From Agapanthus africanus (lineage: Eukaryota; Streptophyta; Magnoliopsida; Asparagales; Amaryllidaceae), in assembly GCA_030015575.1 (NCBI GenBank), contig JASDDO010000008.1, positions 80,701,965 to 80,765,964 on the forward strand: a DNA stretch of 64,000 nucleotides, given 5' to 3'. The notes under the pieces are model-generated. The model worked only from the letters and a program-made list of their open reading frames with translations. It made no database searches and had not been told where the DNA came from. A program made the translations under genes and the position numbers. Below are positions 53,037-64,000 of this stretch, piece after piece; the first letter of the stretch is position 1, and every line of letters starts with the position of its first letter.

Positions 53037-54495
53037 GGGGATCCTCGGCGGGTAGGTCCTGCTGGATCATCATTCCTATCATATTTTGGAAGAGAAGGCC
53101 CATACGTTGTATGTTGGCCGCTTGTTCAGCAGCCTCTTTGTCCTTTTTCTCCAGTATTCGGCGAAGGAATTCAGCATCGGTTTCTTCTTCTTGGCGCGCG
53201 TCTGAGGACGTCTCTGGGCTTTCTTTTGGCCCGGTAAGTGTAGCCATAGCATTCATCATTTCCTGAAGCTTTTGTTGCTGCTCCTGGGCTTTCGTCACGG
53301 ATCGGGTAAGCGGTCGGTGGCCTGTAGAAGTGCGGCTTTCCTCCTTTCCAGAAGCCATGTAAACAGTGTGCACCACCATGCCCCCAGACTTAGGGCGTCT
53401 GGGCTCAGTGCTTTTAGCCGTCGTTGCACGCTGGGGAGTCTTCTCTGGCTTCCTCCTTTTATGAGCCATGGAGGTTGAGGGGGCCGTTGAGGTGGGCGTC
53501 CAGACAGCCTTTCGGGGTTTTGCTTGGTGACCAGCCTCCGGTTGGATTTTCAGCTTCTTGTGCCAGCGGGAGAGGTTTGGATCGATGATCGAGTCTCGGG
53601 CCTGCCGCCAAACCTTATAAATTTTGGAAGACAGCCGTTGAGGAGATCGGGGCTGTTCTGGTTTTATTTCCACAACCTTTTTTAATGGGGGAGGGGACCT
53701 CTTCAGCACTGCAGTAGGAGAATTCCTTCGCACCTTATTTAGCATTTCGAAGCTGTTCCCAGTTGGAACAGCGGCATTAACTTCTGCCACCGGGGCTGAT
53801 GGAGTCAACCCAGAGGGGGAGTTGCCCCCAGCCTTCCTTACTCGGCGCCAATGGCGACGTCGAGCATGTCGAGCGGACGGCGTTGGGTCGGCGGTAAGAA
53901 TGGTTTCGTCTTGCCCCCTGTGTGGGTGAGGGATCGCTGTTGGTGTTAGCCTATCAAAGACCGATGTCCTTTGGACAGCAGGAGCGGGAGCTGACGCCGT
54001 CAATCTTGTAAAGACCGACATTTTGGCCGGGGAAGCCGCTTTGGCGACTTCGGGGGCAGGAGTGGCCACTTTCTTAGAAGCAGTCTCCTCTGAGATAGTA
54101 GGCCCCATGATGAGTTCGCAGGATTTCTGGCCCAATCTAGAGAAGACCGAGGCGTTGACGTTGGGCGACTCGTTGAGAGGAGCCGCAGCAGGAGTAAGAC
54201 GATCAAAGACCGACTTCTTGAGAGCTTCCTTTGTCAGCACCGGCGCCGTGAAGCTTGTCGGTGGGAGTATAGTCCCAAAGAACAATCCGGTAGTGGCCTG
54301 AGTCACCTGGTCCACCGGCATTGTGAACAACGAAGCAGCTTGGGGTCCGTAGGTTATACCTCCTGGCGAGGCAAAGCGTTGGTCGCAATTGCAGTTTGAG
54401 CGGTTGGAGGATTTCGCAGAAGTAGAAGCCATCGATCCTTTGCTTTCTGCAATAAGCAAGACGCCAATTCTCAGTATTTTGAAACCCAAGGGCAA
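52933..54495 (-). CDS. N-terminal gag-pol region, copy B, frameshifted
   Basis: 520 codons from the same ATG as copy A (about 66 bp after the primer-binding site). It carries the four SVFxRL motifs and the basic Pro-rich stretch. One G is missing from a run at 53037-53040, so the last about 35 residues are out of frame and it stops at 52933 before the gag domain. Confidence 0.85.
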   Translation of the reverse strand: MPLGFKILRIGVLLIAESKGSMASTSAKSSNRSNCNCDQRFASPGGITYGPQAASLFTMPVDQVTQATTGLFFGTILPPTSFTAPVLTKEALKKSVFDRLTPAAAPLNESPNVNASVFSRLGQKSCELIMGPTISEETASKKVATPAPEVAKAASPAKMSVFTRLTASAPAPAVQRTSVFDRLTPTAIPHPHRGQDETILTADPTPSARHARRRHWRRVRKAGGNSPSGLTPSAPVAEVNAAVPTGNSFEMLNKVRRNSPTAVLKRSPPPLKKVVEIKPEQPRSPQRLSSKIYKVWRQARDSIIDPNLSRWHKKLKIQPEAGHQAKPRKAVWTPTSTAPSTSMAHKRRKPEKTPQRATTAKSTEPRRPKSGGMVVHTVYMASGKEESRTSTGHRPLTRSVTKAQEQQQKLQEMMNAMATLTGPKESPETSSDARQEEETDAEFLRRILEKKDKEAAEQAANIQRMGLLFQNMIGMMIQQDLPAEDPQSFLKTTEEKRQIHHQPSQRPRKRQSLRLTWLTT

Positions 54496-54560
54496 CTATC
54501 AGCGAACCGCGATTGGTTCGCGAATCAGGACACACGAAGTGTGGAGTGGAAAGAGGAAAA

Positions 54561-54579
54561 GGTCCCACCGGGCGTGCCA
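54561..54579 (-). other. primer-binding site of copy B
   Basis: Same 19 bases and same five-base gap to the LTR as in copy A. Confidence 0.65.
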
Positions 54580-54584
54580 GAATC

Positions 54585-57500
54585 TGTTCCCCTCCGAATG
54601 ACACGCAAGACATGGACGTCTCGCCTGAGGTTCGGGGCAGATGCTAATTGGTGTGATCCGTCCACCTCTCCGAAGATGCCAAGTTGATTTATGACACCGT
54701 GTATCGGAGGTTTAAACGGATGCGGCCGATGTAGCAGACTTCGTCAGATTCGCCCTCGTTTGAGGGGTTTTTGATTGTGGGGACGCTCTTCCCTGCAGGC
54801 GCAAGCCCCTGCAGTTAATTACGCTACCGCATCGCGGTAACAACTTTCTCCTTCTCCAGATGGTCACTTCGTGTCGTGTGTTTATTTTATGTTTTGTTGC
54901 CCGTGGATCGTTTACGGAGACTGAGTTATGTCGTCGCCCGTAGGGCGTGGACTAGTCCAAATCCGTGTTTACCTTAGATTTGGGTTTGGGGGTTTGGTTT
55001 GAGGATACATCAGCCATACTTGAAGCTAAGATCAACTCAAACGTTTGTTAATGATACGTTAGTCTAACGTTGAGACCAAGATCAACTTAACAGGATCGTT
55101 TAGATCCGACAAAAGAGCATTTGGACTCTATTGTTCCAGTTTAGGGACATAGTGGTCCATCGTATGTGTGGCCGTCGGGACCCGTCACCTCTCTGACGAC
55201 GTTGAAGGATTACAACGACGGATGTCAGAGGAGTTCAGAGATGTGCCCTCGAGCCAGAGTTAATTAGGGGGATTCATAGTCCAGTCTGTTTGAAGGTTTA
55301 AGGATACGTTAGCCATCTTTGAGGCTAAGATCAACTTAAACGGGGCCGTTTAGATCCGACAAAAGAGCATACGGGGCTCTATTGTTCTAGTTTAAGGACA
55401 TTGCGGTCCACGGGTAGTTTAAAGACATTGCGGTCCACGGGTAGTTTAAGGACATTGCGGTCCACGGGTAGTTTAAGGACATTGCGGTCCATTGTTAGTT
55501 TTAAGACATCTCGGTCAAGGTTAAGGACGTCATAGTCCATGGGTTTAAGGACTCCACAGTCCGGTATATGCTCTGGATGCTTCACACGGGTTCACTGCCG
55601 TGCTTGGCGAGTACCGGGCTCCGCTCTGGGCGTTTTCCGCGGGGTCGGAGAGTGACGTTATCCGCGTTCCATGTAACCAGGAATTTTGCATTAGGCATGG
55701 GTTTAAGGACCCCACAGTCCGTATCATGGGTGGTCGTCGGGACCCGTCACCTCTTTGAAGACATTGAGGAATTACAATGCCAAGTATCAAAGGAGCGAAG
55801 AGATGTACCCTAGAACCGGAATGGCTTAAGTAGTCCTTGGCCCAATTTGGGGTCAAGACCGATTAATTATGTTATGAGCCCATTAGCCCAGTTAATTACG
55901 AATTGAAGACTCATGGCCTGGCTTGGGCTAAGTCCGATCATGTCTGGAATATTGGCTTCTTGTTGGTCCATTGAAGGAGAGGCTTTGCCTCTATCCATTT
56001 AGCCAATTGGGCCAAAGCCTAGTGTTAAACACTACAGAGCAATCAGTGTTGAACACTGGGAATGAAGTTGACGAGTTAGTGTTTAACACTAAAAGATAGT
56101 TGGTGTTAAACACCAGCAACAGGTCTTTCAAATTAGTGTTAAACACTAAGACAGATCAGTATCGAGCATCGGCAACAGAGATCTCAAATTAGTGTTAAAC
56201 ACTAAGGTAGTCAGTGTTGAACACTGCAAATGAAGTTCTTCAATTGGTATTGAACACTAAGGCCCAACAGTGTTTCAATACTGGATTCGAGAGTTCCAAT
56301 TTAGTGTTAAACACTAAGGCAAAAGGGGTCACGTGGCAACACGTGAGAGCGCCCTCTCTCCATTCATTCTGCTGAGATTATCGCATCTTTCAGAGCATCA
56401 CGTGCCATCACGTGACGGGCATTCATATGCTTATGTGTTAGAGCTTCTGTCAAGGGTCACGTGGGTCACGTGGAGGACTGCCTCAAAGGGCTTTCTGTAG
56501 ATCTCTTGGGGGGTCACGTGGTGGCACGTGACCCTGCCTCTATGCATGTTGTTTAGAGAATCTGTTAATCCCCTTTTTTTTCCAGGAATTAAATTCCTCG
56601 AGCTTTAAATTTTAGAGGAATTAAATTCCTACTTCCTTTTGAAGACTTGTATTCTGGAATAGAGTTGAACTCTGAGTTTTCTGTAGGAATTAAATCCCTC
56701 ATACATATGAAGAACTGAATAGGGTTAAACCCTCATAAAAGCTTTTAAGGAATTAAACTTCCATTCTCTGTTAAATTATGATTAAGAGAATTAAATTCCC
56801 GTTGTTTCGACAGAACTAAGTTCTTAATTAGGGTTAAACCCTGTTTCTATCTGTTCTGAAGGAATTAAATTCCCATAACACAGGGTCAAGCCCTACTTTT
56901 ATCTTAAAGGAATTAAATTCCTATAGTTCTGTGAGAATTAAATTCTCATGTTTCCATTCCCTCTCTATGTTTTGGATCTGCATGGCAGGATCTCAACCCA
57001 TTGAGAATTAAATTCTCAACCTAAAGGGGAGATGTGCACTTTGCAGATCCTCTATCAAAGAGAGAAGAAATATGTTCTTCTGTTTTTATATTATCAGAGT
57101 TAAACTCTGTTGAGAATTAAATTCTCCTTCTTTCAAAAAGCTTTCCCTTTCTTACCTAGGGTTTTCTTTTGCAGAAGCTTCAAATTCTTCAAAGTATCAA
57201 GGCTCTCTCCTTTTTTTTCCCTTTGCGTATATGTCTTTTTGTATCTCTTGGCTCCTACTTATAGGAGAAGCAGCCGAGTCAATTAGTTTTTGATGAATCT
57301 TCATTAAGAGATTTGATTTGCATCCATCATTCGTTTTGGACCTTTGGATTATTAGGTGAATTTTATTCACCATTGGATTTTAAATCCATGGATTCTCCTT
57401 TGTTATTTCTGTTAGATTTAAAGGGGAAATCTTTCCAAACTCGAGATTTTCCATAGATAGATGATATTTAATCGCCTCTGAATCTTTAATTCGATCTGCT

Positions 57501-58101
57501 CCAGATAATCACTTTCCTTTGGAAAGATTTGATTCTCCTTCAGAATTTAATTCTGTTAACAAAACGGGCTTTGAAAGCCGGTCACGTGTGACCACGTGAC
57601 CCATGGTCACGTGTGGGCACGTGACCCCCTTGGAACGAGCCCTCCTCTTTCTTTTTGTTCTGTCTTCTGGTTGCTGTTTAACCGTCACGTACCACCACGT
57701 GACCCCCGGTCACGCGCGAACACGTGACCGTTGTCTGGAGCCTCTTTCCTTGGTTCAACTGGAGAACGAGTCTGCTGCTTTGAACGTCACGTGCCAACAC
57801 GTGACCCTGGTCACGTGGGAGCACGTGACCTCTTCTGAAGCCTTTTCCTTGACTTGATCAGGGAACCGGTGTGCCTTTGACGCTTGCATTTAAATGTCAC
57901 GTGTCGACACGTGACCCTGGTCACATGGAGCACGTGACTCTTTCTGAAGCCACTTTTCTTCAATGTAGTCAGGAAACTGAACTTGCCTTGATGATGCGCT
58001 TAGGTGTCACGTGCCAACACGTGACTGCTGGTCACGCGTAAGCACGTGACCCTCTTCTGAAGCTTTTCCCAGAAGCTTTCCTGATTTTAAATCAGGAAAC
58101 A
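54585..58101 (-). repeat. LTR3, 5' LTR of copy B (3517 bp)
   Basis: Starts TGTTCCCC and ends GGAAACA at 58101, where similarity to LTR1 and LTR2 plus their internal region stops abruptly. This fixes the LTR edge. It has about a dozen private substitutions in its right two-thirds, several damaging CACGTG motifs (for example cacgta near 57690 and cacatg near 57925). Palindrome families: 56021-56315 (AGTGTTAAACACT), about 56327-58050 (CACGTG), about 56583-58096 (odd-length). Confidence 0.95.
55388..55498. repeat. 27-bp tandem repeat in LTR3, four copies
   Basis: Same four-unit arrangement as LTR2. Confidence 0.88.
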
Positions 58102-58106
58102 TGTAT
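58102..58106. repeat. probable target-site duplication, right copy
   Basis: tgtat; four of five bases match the ggtat before LTR1. Confidence 0.55.
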
Positions 58107-58196
58107 GACATCGGCCTAGCCTAACATCTACTAGCAAAACTACAGCTCTAAATAACAAGTCAATCAGGAGGGGTATGGAAACCACCTAAATCTGAG

Positions 58197-58259
<63 letters not shown>

Positions 58260-60380
58260 GGTGATCCCGCCTCAAAGGTACCGCGTACGATACAATATCA
58301 TATGACATCCTCGAGTCATGAGTGCGGATCTATCTTCAATATAAAGCTCATACGGTAAATCATCGTACGACATCCCAAAAGCTGAGTATGGGTCAATATC
58401 ACATTCATCTCATCAATTATCCGGTATCCTTATCATCATATCTCATGATCTGTGGTACTGATCTAAGTCTAGTACAAACCGATACCATCTATGTAAATGC
58501 GTGTGTAAAACACATGTCCAAAGGCCCGCTAAAATCTCATATCGTATCCCAAATACGAACCACATCATATCATCGATCTCATGGCACTATGCCCAAACTC
58601 ATCGACTCATCTCCAAATATCATACACTATCCTCATCATCCAGGTATAAGTATAACAAACAAGCATGTGTGTGTGTGGGGGGTGTAAACCTATTCTAGGG
58701 TTCGCAACTAGGAAACTATACTAGTTTATTTCTAAACTCTAATCTATCCATAGTACACCTAAACACATGTAGAATATCCATATCACACTTAACGCTATCA
58801 TACTTATATATAGTATAGTAAACATCGAACTGCGGGGGTGCTATACTCCATCCACCCGACTTCCCCCGTAGATATAATTTACTCACCTTGCATCCTGCGT
58901 GTCGGTGTCGATGTCGTCTTCATCTTCTTCCTCGTATGAAGCCCTCGAGAAGGTACCTACAAGATAACACAATCGCAAATGCACCTTAAAATCACATCGA
59001 GAAAACCAAACGACGCGCTAAGGCCTATAGGTTAGAACCTATGGACTACGCTTTCAAAACCATCAAACAATTCTCGATATCGTCGTACAAACGTCAAGTG
59101 ATCGAGGTAAAACAAAACACTAGAATTCCAGAATTCAAAATACGCGAAAAGAAACCCGAATCAAAACATCCACTATTGAAAATGGTCCCAGATTTCACCC
59201 TAGGTCAAATTGGTCAATTTTGCATTTGCCAAGGGTCTATTTTACAAATTAGGGGACCACAGAACCAACACGAGGCCAAATGGCCCAGGTCTGGCCGCAA
59301 ATTACGGCCAGACATAATAAATCTGCGGCCAAGTTGGGGAGATAGGGGCTAGGGTTTTCATGGTAACTTCCTAGGTGCCTGCATGTATTGCTGTCCTTGC
59401 AAAATAATTTTCAGAGGCTCCGGGTGTTAGCAGATTCCATTTTACATCCACAGAATTCATAATTTTCCGATATCGGGTTTCTAAATCCGTATTCCGGGGT
59501 TCTAGTCTCTAGTTTAGGTCTGAATTCTAGCACTAGGGGGTTTGTGTGATCTCTACTGAGCTTAATTACACATTACAACCCAAAGTTTCCCTAAACCCTA
59601 ACTAGAGTTTTCAAAGTTCACCCAAACCACACGATATCGGTTCTAATCTAACATAGGGGTAAAAGCAATGGAAATACTAAGCTAAGGGTTCAGAAAATAC
59701 CCACTTGGCAACTCAAGAATTTTCTTGAGTTTCTCAAAGTTCTCAAAATCTTCCTTTTCTTGGTCCATGGGTTAGCTAGTGAGCTTGTGCATCTTTTTGT
59801 GAAATGGGATTTGGGTTTTGAGTTGATTTTCATGGTGTTTTGGGGGTTGAAGATGGAGGAGAAGGAGAGGGGAAGTAGCAGCAGCAGCAAGAGAAAGAGA
59901 GAAAGAGGAATGAGTGAAAGAAAAGATGAGGGAATGGCTCAAGACAAAATCAAAGGCAAACCCTTACCTTTCTCTCTCTCACCCATACCTATATATTATA
60001 CTCTTTTCCTTTTCTATTTCTATTTTCCTTCTCTCCTCAATAGTGACCCCAAAACAAAAGTCATGCACCCATAAACATGTAGTAAAAATGCAACAAGTGT
60101 AAAAAAAAAAAGATATGGTGCATAATTGCATAAAACATGTTTAAAGTGCGATTATCGATTTTTAATCGCGATTAGCACTAAATTAGCATATAATTAATCA
60201 TAAAACTTAAAATTGCATAATTCACATAAAACACCCTCTTTTAATAATTTCTATAATTTTCCAAATTTCCCCCCATTTTTCGGTATTTAATTATGCCGCC
60301 TTATTTAAAATATTCAATATTTTATTATTAAATTATAAAAATTCCCAAAAATAATATTTTATTTTTTTTGAAATGTTACA
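58107..60380 (-). mobile_element. part of an older LTR, likely Ty3/gypsy, minus orientation
   Basis: The right edge reads TGTAACA on the minus strand directly after a G-run polypurine tract, a typical start of a plant gypsy LTR. The body is AT-rich, has no credible gene, and includes a TA microsatellite. The Tat composite appears to have inserted into this LTR, so its other end may lie left of 1668 or outside the window. The short minus-strand frame near 59690-59890 shows nothing recognisable. Confidence 0.5.
58201..58256. repeat. TA microsatellite, 28 repeats
   Basis: Uninterrupted (TA)28. Confidence 0.98.
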
Positions 60381-60395
60381 ATCTTCCCCCCTTAA
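60381..60395 (-). other. polypurine tract of the older element
   Basis: The minus strand reads taaggggggaagat directly before TGTAACA. Just upstream is ccggggaccgaatttcttt, similar to the segment that precedes the 3' LTR in many plant gypsy elements. Confidence 0.6.
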
Positions 60396-61029
60396 AGAAA
60401 TTCGGTCCCCGGATTTAATTTAAACCCCTCAAATACTAAAACATTTCAGTAAAAGTCTAAGTCGTCGGGGCTCCGAAATCATCAATGCATAAAACGCATC
60501 ATAGCGCAATGCATGCGTATGAACAATGAGCAGATAACTCGAAAACAAAAATCCGTCAAGCATCCCGCGATTATCGGAGTCATGGTAAAGACATAAATGT
60601 CAAATCCAAAACAAAACCAATATGGTATGCATCAAAATTATACATGTAGACATCACATTCATCCATGTAAATAACTGAAGGAAATGCATGCCACATCTTT
60701 TTAATTCCCTGTGCTATGCGCGTATCGCGGCACAGTGGCGGACGTCTATTGTAAGAAAATAACCATATATGTATATATCTTTTGTTTAATATGTACGTTC
60801 CGCCATTTTGAAAACAATTTAGAAGGGTTTCCTTGTTTTAAACGTTTCGTGTCATATCCGACACGTAGGTAAATACTTAGACTATTGCTCGCTTTTTGGA
60901 AATCCCTTCAATAACTATCAATGCATGCAAAATATATCCAGGTACTGTCCTCTGACTAGTCATGCTCAGTACGAAAACATATAGCAAATATCATAAAAAC
61001 GTACTGATCCATAAGAAATCAATCCCAAA
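60396..61029. other. unrecognised internal sequence of the older element
   Basis: AT-rich, with scattered atgcat/gcatgc motifs. No coding frame resembles pol, although the C-terminal end of pol would be expected nearby. Confidence 0.4.
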
Positions 61030-62095
61030 ATGTGCATATGAATGCTACGTGCGTCTGGTGCGCACGGAAATCAAAATCCATATATGTGCCATACATGTGC
61101 ACATAAACAACATTTAAATGCAACGGGTGTGCACGAAACATCTGCCAAGGGCAACGGGCATGCCTGACAGCAACATCAGGTGCATTTGACATGCACGAAG
61201 AATCCCAATTTAGTGCATCTGGTGTGCACCAAAATCGTATATCAAAGCATGCGCTCAACATGCGCGAAAATCCAAATCAGGTGCATCCGACATGCACGAA
61301 TAAAATCTAAATCATGCGCATTCTGCATGCACGAAATCACGAAATCCAATATCAAGCGTCGAACATGCGCAAAATCCAAATCAAATGCACGAAGTGCCAG
61401 AAATCAACATCAATAGTAGAATCAAAATCGACGGTATACAATACGGCTCAATCAAAATCAGGTATACCGCGGTATATAAGCTCACAACCATGTGCATCAG
61501 CATGCACAAATCGAATCAAAACACTAAAAGTGCATGTAAACGATGCCGAAGGCATAAGTCAAATCGCATGCATAACATAGGCATGAAATCAAAATCAACA
61601 TATCGAATGACATCAAATCGATGTCAGGTGCAACCGTAGTGCACAAAATATAAATACGGTGCAACAAAGGCACGAAATATAAATCTGGTGCGATAAACGC
61701 ACGAAACATAAAACTGGTGCGACAAACGCACGAAGTATAAAACTGGTGCATCCTGTGCAAGAAATACAAATACGGTGCATCCTGTGCACAAATACCAAAC
61801 AATAACTCAAATGCGTAAGCAGCAACACCGAGTGTACTCAGGGGTAAAATAATCATGAACGTGTGCAACTGCGTGCACAAAACACATAACAATGCACTAC
61901 AAGCACATATAAGCTATACCAAGTGCAAAAACCCAAATCGTGTGCATACTATGTGCACAAAATAAACCCAACGGTAAGAAGTCCATGAAGTCATAAGCAT
62001 GTGCTGCCAAGGCACAAAAACGATATCAGGTTCAATAACGGTGCACAAATATGAATATCCAGTAGGTGCAACCATGGTGCACGAAAACAAATATC
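61030..62095. repeat. degenerate GTGC...GCACGAAA repeat array
   Basis: About 25 imperfect units, each with a GTGC-type arm and a GCAC-type arm 5-12 bases apart followed by gaaatc or aaaatc, every 30-50 bp. Examples: ggtgcatccgacatgcacga near 61279, ggtgcgacaaacgcacgaa near 61717. Arms sometimes change together (tgcgc with gcgcg). Short open frames here reflect the repeat. Confidence 0.75.
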
Positions 62096-64000
62096 ATGGA
62101 ACTCGATCATCAAGACTACATCATGCGAATAGATCGCCCAAAATACCGAAATCCAAGGTGACGGATACGTGATAATCGAATCACCAAATCACAAATCATA
62201 AATACCGTCGTCGATGTATCCTCCTTCAAGGTCGAGAAGGTGTCGATTCATCCAATGCTATCAGCGCAAAATATCTACTTGCCTCTTGCTCACGGTCTGG
62301 CGTCCTCCGTCTCTGGGCCCTTATTTTCTCTGTGGCTTACCAATCTTGCGATCCATCGGCTCGTCGGCCCTGTCAGTGGTGCTAATGGGGACGATTCCGT
62401 CCGGGAACTTCTCTGGTCATCTCTCGGTCAATCCTCACGGCCACTCGTAAAGCAGCACGTCACTGGAGCCGACCTCTGGTCCTCTGAATACACATCACAC
62501 ATCTGATCCTGGATGCAAATCTTATCGCAGCAGTGTCCTGGAAAGAATCCTGCTCAAGGTCCCTTCCGATCTCGCCTATGCCGAACTGTACGGAGGCTAG
62601 TACTCTTGCATAATCTTTTCTCGCTCTCTGGACATCTGCGTCCTCAGCACAGCATTTTCTCGGAAATTGGTCGCATCTCAACGCCTTTGTAGACATATCC
62701 GACCTTTAATCTTAACGGGGCGTAACAACAGCTCGTCAGCATCTCGTACGAACCTCTTGCCTCATTTGTCTGTATCATCATCCACTTCGACGTCACGTCT
62801 CTATCTGCGCACTGGAAATGTTCTCGGCTACGGTCGATCTGAAGTCTCTCACACGAACTCAAAATCATGAACTCGGTATCTTCATCACTCTGTGGAAGAT
62901 ATCTAGTCGAACACGTCCACATGAACTCGTCCCAACCTGCGGAGGTATACTCCATACTCGTCCATTCTTGATCAACTCCCAACGCATATGGTAGAGGTCC
63001 TTTATCCGAACCTGGTCAACTATCTCGTCGACGATGCCGAACTCTGGCCTGCTGGGTGTGCGCAATATGACCACTCCTGGGTCCAAGTCTTCTCGTATAG
63101 TATTCCAGAAAGGTCATGTCGATGTCTCTCTCAAATCTCGTTTCTGCCGAATTGCCCGGAAGTTACCACCCTTCACTATACCTGTTTCTTGTTCCGGAAC
63201 GGCTGCATACTCGTCGCACCTCCTTCTGGAAGATATATCAATAATCAACGCCTCTGCATGCGTATCGCATCTCTGATGTCAGCGGAGTGGAACGTCACCT
63301 CGTCGAATTCTCATGCGACCTCCTTACTCCACTATGTTCCAATGTCGACTGATTTGGACTCGTCTTCTCGTGGCTGCATGGACCGCGCTCCAACGGCTAT
63401 ATTCGTATCTGGAGTCTCCCAAGCAATGTGTCCCATCACATCATATCCGAATGATGTCGAATCATCTGATCGATTTGTCAAAACCTCATAATCCCCCAAG
63501 AGATCAACATCTTGAGTACAGTTTAATAGTATTCCAGTATATACCACAGCACCCGTGGACCAACCGTAGAAGGGCAAACCCAAGCTTCACAAATGGTGCC
63601 GCTAAACTGCCGCAAACCCTAAGGTTCGAAGGCGTTCCATGGTCATTACGTCGAGTTAGGGTTTCATTCTTCTAGAGGGTCCATATCATTACTTGCATTG
63701 TCTTTCAAATACTTTAAACTTGGAAATGGGTTCCTGACATTCAATCGTCTCTATCGACTCTCAACGAATCTGCGTGAAGTCGTCTCTAGCTGGAATCAAT
63801 CTATCTGATGACCTCACATCGGGTAAGCGAACGAACCTCATGTCCTAGTCATTCATCCTCGGGTGACTAGCGAACTTCCATCATATCTCTAAGCATATAC
63901 TCATGCTGCAGTAGCTCCAACATCTGGGCGATATCTCGTCATTTGCAGTAACAACTGGCTCATTCGTCTGTACGCTCAACAGCGCCTCAATCATCATGAA
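62096..64000. other. right flank, no gene recognised
   Basis: Higher GC than the sequence before it. Several medium open frames occur on both strands (for example minus 62460-62982, plus 62988-63491), but none shows a family motif I recognise, and none is clearly preferred. It may be decayed internal sequence of the older element. Confidence 0.4.

Larger units (their letters stand above)
32987..58101 (-). mobile_element. Tat-like Ty3/gypsy retrotransposon, copy B
   Basis: Minus orientation, 25.1 kb, with LTR3 as 5' LTR and LTR2 as 3' LTR. Same plan as copy A without the copia insertion. The pol part (45206-51091) is open throughout. Lesions: one base missing from a G run at 53037-53040, a TGA at 51092-51094, and in the antisense PMD gene a one-base deletion near 37801 and a G-to-T change at 40051. 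Confidence 0.93.

Noticed and set aside
59690..60074. Small genes on either strand near 59.7-60.1 kb
   Set aside because: Low-complexity Ser/Lys-rich frames in an AT-rich LTR-like region with no motif or splice support.
61030..62095. CRISPR-like array of short palindromic repeats
   Set aside because: Units are degenerate, spacing irregular, no cas genes, and the context is plant retroelement DNA.
62214..63675. Host gene in the right flank
   Set aside because: Several overlapping frames on both strands, none with a recognisable domain or a consistent exon chain.

Overview
The window is plant nuclear DNA made almost entirely of LTR retrotransposons. Evidence for a plant: a Ty3/gypsy element of Tat-like type with two RNase H domains and an antisense plant-mobile-domain (PMD) gene, a Ty1/copia element primed by initiator tRNA-Met, plant-style short introns, and degenerate AT-rich LTR flanks. 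I see no single-copy host gene and cannot name the species.

Layout. 1-1668 is degenerate repeat DNA with a 29-bp minisatellite. 1669-58101 is one composite of two head-to-tail copies of a ~25 kb Tat-like element, transcribed on the minus strand and sharing the middle LTR: LTR1 (1669-5134), internal A (5135-32986), LTR2 (32987-36504), internal B (36505-54584), LTR3 (54585-58101). Internal A is interrupted by a 9.7-kb minus-strand Ty1/copia element (15080-24817) with a perfect TTTGG target duplication and nearly identical 1882-bp LTRs. From 58102 on lies an older element: a likely LTR edge and polypurine tract at 60380/60381, then degenerate repeats with no recognisable gene.

Each internal region holds two opposed coding units. 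On the minus strand, right after the primer-binding site, one very long gag-pol frame (about 3096 codons before damage) carries gag, three CHHC zinc motifs, aspartic protease, reverse transcriptase, RNase H, a second archaeal-type RNase H and a DD35E integrase. On the plus strand, between the 3' LTR and the end of pol, is a PMD gene with its own TATA box, a 650-bp leader intron, four or five phase-1 introns and a poly(A) signal. Introns antisense to the genomic RNA would survive retrotransposition. Both units are broken in both copies, by different lesions.

The most unusual feature is how much non-coding sequence is built of short inverted repeats: paired CACGTG palindromes, odd-length palindromes centred on A that switch to T centres, AGTGTTAAACACT arrays, GGAC...GTCC arrays, and hairpins with a conserved GTGAG/GTAAG loop but different stems. 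The copia leader and the right-hand flank have their own inverted-repeat families.

The variant pattern of LTR2 (LTR3-like on its left ~0.9 kb, LTR1-like to its right) indicates that the tandem arose by unequal recombination between LTRs.
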